In this document: piece after piece, positions 29,391 to 35,183 of the stretch
Numbering within the stretch: the stretch's first letter is position 1
Layout: every line of letters begins with the position of its first letter
Source: an uncultured Collinsella sp.
GTDB taxonomy: Bacteria > Actinomycetota > Coriobacteriia > Coriobacteriales > Coriobacteriaceae
Direction of reading: 5' to 3'
Length of the DNA stretch: 35,183 nucleotides
NCBI GenBank assembly: GCA_902465015.1
Contig: CABQLK010000018.1
Location: 1 to 35,183, forward strand
Made by a program: the position numbers and the translations under genes
The notes under the pieces: model-generated
Told to the model about the DNA's origin: nothing
The model's database searches: none
What the model saw: the letters and a program-made list of their open reading frames with translations, nothing else

Positions 29391-30830
29391 TTATGCCTCC
29401 TTCGTTTTCGGTGCGGTTTTCTTGGTGCGCACGCTGAATATGGCGCAGATAAGGGAAACGAGGCCGATTGCCGCGCACACCTTGTAAGCGACGCCCGCGC
29501 CCACGGCGGTGGCTACTTGGATGCTCGCATCGACGCCGGCCGACGCGGTGACGCTTGTCATGACCGTGATGATGAGCGCCGTGCACAAACCGCCGGCGAC
29601 CTGGCGGCCGGTGTTCGCGATGGCGTTGCCGTGGGCGATCATGTCATTTTTCAAGGCATTGACACCCCATGTGTTCACCGGCATGTTCGCGAGCGACTGG
29701 CCGGCGGACTGCAGCATGCAGAACAGCGCAACCACCAAGATGGGCGTGTTTACCGTCGAAAGCGAGAGCAGGAACAGGGCGCCGGTCATGAGGGCCAGGC
29801 CGACGATCGAGATGGCACGCGGACCGAACTTGTCGAACACCACGCCGGAGATAGGGCTGATGATGATGCCCACCGCCGCGGCGGGAAGCATGGCCATGCC
29901 GGTTTCGAAGGCCGAAGCGCCAAGCGAGGTTTGCAGCAGCAACGGCAACAGCGTGTTGGTGACCAGGCATGCGGCGTTGATGAGCGTGACGATGATGGCG
30001 GCCACGCGGAACTCGCGCGTCTTGAGCGTGCCCAGTTGAAGCAGCGGGTCCTCGATTTTGCCCTGGCGTACGACGAACAGCACCAAGCACACGACACCCG
30101 CGACGATCGAGCCGAGCACCACGGGGTTGCCCCAACCCATCGACGAGGCGCTCGAGAACCCGTAGAGAAGTCCGCCGAAGGCGATGGTGGAGAGGACGAC
30201 CGAGGGCAGGTCGAGCTTGGGGTTCTTCAGCTCGCCCACGTTTTTCAGCATGAACACGCCCAGCACCAGCACGAGAATTGCGAGGGGGACGATGGCGCCG
30301 ATCATGGTGCGCCAGCCGTACGTGTCGATCACCGCGCCGCCTACGACGGGGCCGACCGCGGGACCCGCCGACATGACGATGCCCGCCATGCCCATAGCCG
30401 TTCCTCGTTTCTCGACGGGGAACACCAGCATGGGAACCACCGAGACAAGCGGCATGAGCACGCCTGAGCCCGCCGCTTGCAACACGCGACCGATGATGAG
30501 GAACAGGAAATCAGGGGCTGCGGCGCACAGCAGCGTGCCCAGCGCGAACACCAGCGTCGCCCCGAAGAATAGCGCGCGGGTGCTGAACTTGTCGATAAGG
30601 AACGCCGAAACGGGGACCATGATGCCGCTCACCAGCGGGTATATGGACATGATCCACTGGGCAGTCGAGGCATCGATGGCGAAATCGGACATGATGACCG
30701 GCAGCGCAGGCGACATCACCGTTTGGTTCAGTAGCGCCAAGAAGGCACCCAGGACGACGACCGCGACGATGCGGATCTGGGTACCGGTAATGCGCCCATT
30801 GGCGGGCGCGACCGTACAATTATCAGACAT
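29391..30830 (-). CDS. DHA2-type (EmrB/QacA) MFS drug transporter
   Basis: A 479-residue membrane protein with about 14 helices. Family marks: LNQTVMSPALPVI in helix 1 (motif D1), GRVLQAAGSGVLMPLV (motif B with Arg) and GPAVGPVVGGAVID in helix 5 (motif C of antiporters). It should expel hydrophobic drugs in exchange for protons. GAAGGAAG precedes the ATG at 30830. The CBS gene follows directly. A TGCACG...CGTGCA inverted repeat at about 30893-30911 lies in its upstream region and may be an operator; no regulator gene is near. Confidence 0.9.
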   Translation of the reverse strand: MSDNCTVAPANGRITGTQIRIVAVVVLGAFLALLNQTVMSPALPVIMSDFAIDASTAQWIMSIYPLVSGIMVPVSAFLIDKFSTRALFFGATLVFALGTLLCAAAPDFLFLIIGRVLQAAGSGVLMPLVSVVPMLVFPVEKRGTAMGMAGIVMSAGPAVGPVVGGAVIDTYGWRTMIGAIVPLAILVLVLGVFMLKNVGELKNPKLDLPSVVLSTIAFGGLLYGFSSASSMGWGNPVVLGSIVAGVVCLVLFVVRQGKIEDPLLQLGTLKTREFRVAAIIVTLINAACLVTNTLLPLLLQTSLGASAFETGMAMLPAAAVGIIISPISGVVFDKFGPRAISIVGLALMTGALFLLSLSTVNTPILVVALFCMLQSAGQSLANMPVNTWGVNALKNDMIAHGNAIANTGRQVAGGLCTALIITVMTSVTASAGVDASIQVATAVGAGVAYKVCAAIGLVSLICAIFSVRTKKTAPKTKEA

Positions 30831-31350
30831 AAGCTTCCTTCGTATCTATTCGATTCTTCGCCGAAGGCGCGCCGGCCCACGGGCGAAATAACATGCACGT
30901 GCTATGCGTGCATCAGATACGACAGGAAGAAAGCGGCTGCTCAGAGCGCACTTGGGGAACAACAGGAGAGGCCCCGTATACCAGGGGCCGCCGAATTGCG
31001 ATGTATGCTTTGGTCAAATCCTTCATAGCGGGGAGGTATTCTAGCAGCCGTCTTCGCCCCTTTCAAGGGATGTAACCCAGACGTTGATTTTCTTCACCGA
31101 GGCGCCATCGTTGACGGGTGGCGTGCTTCTCTATCGCCACACCGCGGGGCGAGGGAACGCCGCGGCGAGCTTGTACATCGGCTATGTGTGCAGCTGCGAG
31201 CGTGTCGCCGGCGCGCGCTGGGCGCCAGTCCGATCCGGCCGACTCTTGCCGACGGTCGGTCGCCGTCCTCCTCCATCTCCGCCTGCTCTGTTTTTGCTCG
31301 GCTCCCTTGTCATATCATGGACGGACGAGAATTGAGCGAAGGCGGTACGT
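30831..31350. other. Intergenic region without genes, hairpins only
   Basis: A 520-base gap. It holds an inverted repeat near 30893 (ATGCACG/CGTGCAT), a GGCCCC/GGGGCC hairpin at 30970-30989, and otherwise no open frame with natural composition. The divergent promoters of the MFS pump and the ArsC-like gene must lie here. Confidence 0.6.
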
Positions 31351-31692
31351 ATGAACATCCAGATATTCGGCACGAAGAAAAGCTTCGATACTAAGAAGGC
31401 GCAGCGCTATTTCAAGGAACGTCGTGTGAAGTTCCAGTTCATCGACTTGAAGGAAAAGGGGATGAGCAAAGGCGAGCTCGAAAGCGTGGCGCGCGCCGTC
31501 GGCGGGATCGACGCTGCGATCGATCCAAAGGCGAAAGATGCCGACACGGTTGCGCTCGTACAGTATCTTGCTGCCGACCAGAAGTTCGAAAAGGTGCTCG
31601 ATAACCAGCAGATTCTTCGTGAGCCCATCGTTCGCAACGGCCGCCAGGCAACCGTTGGCTACGAGCCTGACGTGTGGAAGGGCTGGGAATAA
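31351..31692 (+). CDS. ArsC/Spx-family protein lacking cysteine
   Basis: A 113-residue protein of the ArsC/YffB/Spx thioredoxin-like family: NIQIFGTKKSFDTKKAQRYF starts the fold and ILREPIVRNG near the C terminus is the family's conserved Pro-containing loop. The catalytic Cys that normally sits in the KNCDT/CxxC position is replaced (KKSFDT), and there is no Cys in the whole protein, so arsenate reductase or thiol-redox chemistry is ruled out. A binding or regulatory role, as for Spx-type RNA polymerase binders, is conceivable. GAAGGCGG precedes the ATG. A strong hairpin follows the stop. Confidence 0.85.
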   Translation: MNIQIFGTKKSFDTKKAQRYFKERRVKFQFIDLKEKGMSKGELESVARAVGGIDAAIDPKAKDADTVALVQYLAADQKFEKVLDNQQILREPIVRNGRQATVGYEPDVWKGWE

Positions 31693-31696
31693 AGTG

Positions 31697-31738
31697 AAGC
31701 GCCCACGCCCGTGGTTTTATCCACGGACGCGGGCGCTT
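31697..31738. terminator. Hairpin after the ArsC-like gene
   Basis: An 18-nt arm beginning AAGCGCCC pairs with 31721-31738 around TTTTAT, with two mismatches. No long T-run follows. It lies 5 bases past the stop and may protect or terminate the transcript. Confidence 0.65.
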
Positions 31739-31851
31739 GCGTAAGACGTCTCTTGTCGTTTGAGTGGAGCGCCCCGGCGGCGCTGAACAACGTGCCCCGG
31801 TGACGTGGCTCGGGGCTCTTTGTGCCGCACATCTATGAGAGGAGATATTTG

Positions 31852-31911
31852 ATGCGCATGGGTGCTACTCCATGTAGCCACCCTGAATGGCGGAAACTGC
31901 ATGCTCGGTAA
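31852..31911 (+). CDS. Possible 19-codon ORF with strong ribosome site
   Basis: ATG at 31852 is preceded by GAGAGGAG at ideal distance. The frame (MRMGATPCSHPEWRKLHAR) ends at 31911 inside the 3' end of the convergent dehydratase gene. It may be the leftover start of a lost gene, a short regulatory peptide or chance. Confidence 0.25.
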   Translation: MRMGATPCSHPEWRKLHAR

Positions 31912-33643
31912 AGAACTTGAGCGTGCCGGAGGTATAGCGATTAGCCTTGGGCTTCCAAGCGGCTCGGCGCTCGGCCAGGACGGCGTCGACCTCGGCCGGC
32001 TCCATCTCCTTACCGGCGATGCCCACGATGAACAGCGAGCGCTCGGGGATGTTGATCTGGATCAGGTCGCCCTCCTCGATCAGGGCAATCGGGCCGCCCA
32101 CGGCAGCCTCGGGCGAAACGTGACCGATAGCCGGGCCCTTGGAGGCGCCGGAGAAGCGGCCGTCAGTGATCAGGGCAATGCTCGCGCCCAGCTCGGGGTC
32201 GCTGGCGATAGCCTCGGTGGTGTAGAACATCTCGGGCATGCCGGAACCCTTGGGGCCCTCATAACGAATGATGACGGCGTCGCCGGGCTTGACCTCGTGC
32301 GTCAGGACGGCGTGAATGGCGTCCTCCTCGCAGTCGAACGGACGTGCCTTAAGCGTGGCCTGGAACATCTCGCGCGGAACAACCGTGTGCTTGACGACGG
32401 CGCCCTCGGGGGCAAGGTTGCCGTGGAGGATGGCGATGGAGCCGTCGGTACCAAAAGCCTGGTCAAATGGGCGAATGATGTCCTCGCGCTTGAGGTTCCA
32501 CTTCTCCAAGTAGCGGCCGCACTTCTCGTAGTAGCCGTTGTTCTTGAGGTCCTCGAGGTTCTCGCCGAGGGTCTTGCCGGTGACGGTCATGACATCGAGG
32601 TGGAGCATCGACTTGATCTCCTCCATGATACGCGGCACGCCGCCCGCATAGTAGAAGAACTGCGCCGGCCACTCACCTGCGGGACGGACGTTGAGCAGGT
32701 AGTGGGCGCCACGATGCAGGCGATCGAAGTCGTCGGCGGACATCTCGATTCCGAACTCGCGGGCGATCGCGGGGATGTGCAGCAGCGAGTTGGTGGAGCC
32801 CGAAATTGCGCCGTGGACCATGATGAGGTTCTCGAAGGATTCCTTGGTTACGATGTCGCGAGGGCACAGGTTGTGCTCGGAGAGCCACACGGACTGACGG
32901 CCGGCCTCGCGCGCAAACTCACGCAGGTCGGAGCTGGTGGCGGGCAGCAGGGCCGTGCCGGGGAGCATAAGGCCCAGGGCCTCGGCGGTAACCTGCATGG
33001 TCGAGGCGGTACCCATAAAGGAGCAGGCGCCGCAGCTGGGGCATGCGTTGTGCTTGGCAAACTCAAGCTCCTCGCGGGAGATCTCGCCGCGCTCGTAGCG
33101 GGCAGAAATCGCGCCGAGCTGCTCCAAGGTCAGCAGATCGGGACCGGCATCCATGACGCCGCCGGTAACGACGATGGAGGGGATGTTGATGCGGCCCATG
33201 GCCATGAGGTTCGCAGGCAGGCCCTTATCGCAGCTGGCGACAAAGACACCGGCGTCGAACGGGGTGGCCTTGGCATGGATCTCGATCATGTTGGCGATCA
33301 TGTCGCGGCTGGGCAGCGAGTAGTTAATGCCGTCGTGTCCCTGGGCCTCGCCGTCGCAGATATCGGTGCAGAAGTAACGAGCACCGTGACCGCCAGCCTC
33401 GGCAACGCCAGCACGGACCTCCTCGACCAGATCAAACAGGCCGGCAGAACCCGGGTGCGAGTCGCCAAACGTCGACTCGATAATGACCTGCGGCTTGTCC
33501 AGATCCTCAATGGTCCAGCCAGACCCCAGACGCAGCGGGTCCATCTCGGGGCTGATGGTGCGAAACTTGCCGGAACGCGGCTGCAGCTTGGCAACCAGGT
33601 CGGCTGCCTCCTGCTGAATCTGTACCTTGGTCTTCTCGTCCAT
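31865..33643 (-). CDS. IlvD/Edd-family dehydratase, probably acting on a sugar acid
   Basis: A 592-residue Fe-S dehydratase. Cluster and active-site signatures: YFCTDICDG, FVASCDKGLPANLM, and CPSCGACSFMGTASTMQ; the C-terminal half contains LITDGRFSGASKGPAIGHVSPEAAVGGPIALI. IlvD, Edd and sugar-acid dehydratases share this architecture. MGTASTM is nearer to the pentonate/gluconate dehydratases than to the branched-chain enzyme. It follows a GntP permease in an operon, with no ilvB, ilvN or ilvC nearby. I favour a gluconate-type dehydratase giving KDG; dihydroxy-acid dehydratase (ilvD) remains possible. AGAGGAG precedes ATG 33643; a 12-residue longer frame lacks a ribosome site. Confidence 0.85.
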   Translation of the reverse strand: MDEKTKVQIQQEAADLVAKLQPRSGKFRTISPEMDPLRLGSGWTIEDLDKPQVIIESTFGDSHPGSAGLFDLVEEVRAGVAEAGGHGARYFCTDICDGEAQGHDGINYSLPSRDMIANMIEIHAKATPFDAGVFVASCDKGLPANLMAMGRINIPSIVVTGGVMDAGPDLLTLEQLGAISARYERGEISREELEFAKHNACPSCGACSFMGTASTMQVTAEALGLMLPGTALLPATSSDLREFAREAGRQSVWLSEHNLCPRDIVTKESFENLIMVHGAISGSTNSLLHIPAIAREFGIEMSADDFDRLHRGAHYLLNVRPAGEWPAQFFYYAGGVPRIMEEIKSMLHLDVMTVTGKTLGENLEDLKNNGYYEKCGRYLEKWNLKREDIIRPFDQAFGTDGSIAILHGNLAPEGAVVKHTVVPREMFQATLKARPFDCEEDAIHAVLTHEVKPGDAVIIRYEGPKGSGMPEMFYTTEAIASDPELGASIALITDGRFSGASKGPAIGHVSPEAAVGGPIALIEEGDLIQINIPERSLFIVGIAGKEMEPAEVDAVLAERRAAWKPKANRYTSGTLKFFTEHAVSAIQGGYME

Positions 33644-33751
33644 GATGCTCTCCTCTTTTGATTTGAACGGTTGTATCAATCGTTGGTTAATGAATCAGGT
33701 GTAAATGGGTACCGAGCGATGCACTCGGCAAAAGATGCTTAGCTACGCGAA

Positions 33752-35113
33752 CTAGGCGAAGAACGAAATCACCAGGGCGCAGGCAAGACCCGAAAGGCCG
33801 ATGAGCGTCTCCATAACGGTCCAGGACTTGAGGGTGGTCTTCTCGTCAATCTCCAGGAACGAGGAGCACATCCAAAAACCGGCATCGTTGACGTGCGAGA
33901 GGGCCGTGGCACCGCCGCAGATAGCAAGACAGATAGCGGCACGCATGAGCACCGAAGCACCGGCAACCGCGGGCATGGCGGCCATAATGCCCGATGCCAT
34001 AGTCATAGCGACGATGGAGCTGCCGACAGAGGCACGCACCATGACGGCAATCAAAAAGGCAACAACCACCAAAGGCAGCGGTGAAGCCTCGAGCATAGGG
34101 CCAATAACCTGGCCCAAGCCGCAGTCCTGCAGCATCCAGCGAATGACGCCGCCGCAAGCGATAACCAGCAAGATCATGCCGACGGGCTTAAGAGAGCGGT
34201 CGAGCAAGGCCTTGAGCTCGGCGCCGGAGTAGCCGCGGCGCGCGCCCAGCAGATACATCGCGACGAGCGTGGCGAGCGTCAAAGCGACGAACGGCTTGCC
34301 CAGGAAGGCGAGAATCGAGGCGCGCTCGGCGGGCATGGGGATATAAGAAGACAGCGTGCCCAGCAAAATCAGACAAAGCGGCGTGAGCACGATGGCAAGC
34401 ACCATGCCAAAGGAGGGAAGCTCCTTTTCGTCGCTCGCGCCCTCGGCAGAGGTAAAGTGCTCCGGAACATCGGTAAAGATGCGACCGCCCACGTTGCGGC
34501 CCCAGATGACGCCGGCGATCGCCATGGCGATGAAGGCGGTAGGGATACCGACGAGAATCATAGTGCCCAGGTCGACACCGAGCGTGCCGGCGACCAAAAC
34601 CGAACCGGCCGAAGGCGGCACAAACGCATAGCCAGCGGCCAGTCCCGCGAGCAGCGCGATGCCGTAGTAGAGCGTCGACTTTTTGGTCTGCGATGCCACG
34701 CTAAACGCAAGTGGGATCAAAACGACCACGCCGGCCTCAAAGAACACCGTAGTGCCGATAACCAGACCGGTAATGCCCAGCGCCCAGCTGGAATGACCCT
34801 GCCCAAAGGTATCGATGAAGGTCTGGGCGATCTTCTTGGCGCCGCCGCTCTCCTCAAGAATCTGGCCAAACATCGAGCCGAGGCCAATGAGCAGGGCGAT
34901 GTTTTGCAGCGTGGTTCCCACGCCCTTGGTGACAGTGTCCGCCACCAGGTCGAGCGGCATACCGGCGCCGATGCCGATCGCGAGCGCCGAGACCATCATC
35001 GAAAGCACAGGATGCAGCTTGAACTTAATGATGAGCGCAAGCAGCAGCGCGATGCCCACGATAGCGGCGATGACCAGCCTGGTGGGGTCGGCCATAAACG
35101 TTGGGTCTGACAT
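33752..35113 (-). CDS. GntP-family gluconate/sugar-acid permease
   Basis: A 453-residue proton symporter with about 12-14 helices. Typical family stretches: FKLHPVLSMMVSALAIGIGAG near the N terminus, GTTLQNIALLIGLGSMFGQI, GYAFVPPSAGSVLVAGTLGVD, and SSIVAMTMASGIMA, ALSHVNDAGFWM near the end. Substrates in the family are gluconate and related sugar acids or glycerate. GGAGGAAAG stands right before the ATG at 35113. The dehydratase follows after 108 bases containing a small CCGAG/CTCGG hairpin. The promoter carries a palindrome at 35127-35182 typical of a repressor site. Confidence 0.92.
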   Translation of the reverse strand: MSDPTFMADPTRLVIAAIVGIALLLALIIKFKLHPVLSMMVSALAIGIGAGMPLDLVADTVTKGVGTTLQNIALLIGLGSMFGQILEESGGAKKIAQTFIDTFGQGHSSWALGITGLVIGTTVFFEAGVVVLIPLAFSVASQTKKSTLYYGIALLAGLAAGYAFVPPSAGSVLVAGTLGVDLGTMILVGIPTAFIAMAIAGVIWGRNVGGRIFTDVPEHFTSAEGASDEKELPSFGMVLAIVLTPLCLILLGTLSSYIPMPAERASILAFLGKPFVALTLATLVAMYLLGARRGYSGAELKALLDRSLKPVGMILLVIACGGVIRWMLQDCGLGQVIGPMLEASPLPLVVVAFLIAVMVRASVGSSIVAMTMASGIMAAMPAVAGASVLMRAAICLAICGGATALSHVNDAGFWMCSSFLEIDEKTTLKSWTVMETLIGLSGLACALVISFFA

Positions 35114-35126
35114 CTTTCCTCCAATT

Positions 35127-35182
35127 CATCAGACCTTTTGAATTCGTCTGATGACTATAGCGTGTTTTGGAAAGGTCTGATG
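35127..35182 (-). promoter_or_regulatory. Operator/promoter of the gntP-type operon
   Basis: CATCAGAC (35127-35134) and GTCTGATG (35146-35153) form one inverted repeat. CATCAGACCTTT (35127-35138) with AAAGGTCTGATG (35171-35182) form a second, 12-bp one. On the minus strand TATAGT (35159-35154) is a -10 box framed by these repeats. GntR-type (FCD) repressors bind sites of this sort, but the regulator is not identified. Confidence 0.7.
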
Positions 35183-35183
35183 T

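Noticed and set aside
31084..31335. Plus-strand open frame before the ArsC-like gene
   Set aside because: Composition is not protein-like, no ribosome site, and the region contains regulatory hairpins.
31865..33643. Firm call as branched-chain amino acid gene ilvD
   Set aside because: No other branched-chain genes nearby, partner is a gluconate-type permease, and the cluster motif is closer to sugar-acid dehydratases; left as IlvD/Edd family.

Overview
The window looks like a chromosomal segment of a gut actinobacterium of the class Coriobacteriia, most likely Collinsella. Grounds: moderately high GC, actinobacterial gene types (GlnA2-like glutamine synthetase family protein next to an orphan OmpR-type regulator), PD-(D/E)XK proteins of the SPxES type, and gaps between genes that are full of long perfect hairpins in several repeat families. 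The genus is inferred from general character, not from a database match.

Layout. 248-10519 (all minus): a HAD phosphatase, an MFS transporter, moaA plus a moaC-mobB fusion for molybdenum cofactor, an unknown PD-(D/E)XK-like protein and a heterodimeric ABC exporter. 10778-13024 (plus): a MATE exporter and the MerR/BmrR-type regulator that probably controls it. 13016-19590 (minus): a tiny gene coupled to ligA, ligA, an HtrA-type protease, an orphan winged-helix regulator, and a GlnA2-like protein that has lost several metal-binding residues. 19725-25189: a sugar-acid locus with a LacI regulator, kdgK, eda, an FCD-type GntR regulator and a YczE-like membrane protein. 25277-28183: an ATPase, a decayed integrase and a 3' tRNA-Met fragment, i.e. 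an old integration scar. 28398-31692: an MGMT-domain protein, a CBS protein with a 14-TM MFS pump, and a cysteine-free ArsC-like protein. 31865-35113 (minus): a GntP permease followed by an IlvD/Edd-family dehydratase.

How the genes fit together. GntP could import a sugar acid, the dehydratase could make 2-keto-3-deoxygluconate (KDG), KdgK would phosphorylate it and Eda would split KDPG to pyruvate and glyceraldehyde-3-phosphate. The kdgK promoter and the promoter upstream of the YczE-like gene carry the same 16-bp LacI-type operator just after a TATACT -10 box.

The most interesting content is RNA-level. Each of those two transcripts starts with a 58-nt hairpin of identical geometry (18-bp stem, 22-nt loop, stem sequence changed but pairing kept, loop almost invariant). 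Each locus also carries a larger structured RNA of about 125-130 nt, one copy in front of eda and one in front of the YczE-like gene. Its helices differ in sequence but still pair, while the single-stranded segments AGTCCCATTCCGG and GTGCCTCCGATAACC are identical. I do not recognise either as a known riboswitch. The second standout is the GlnA-like protein with a dismantled metal site beside a receiver-dead regulator.
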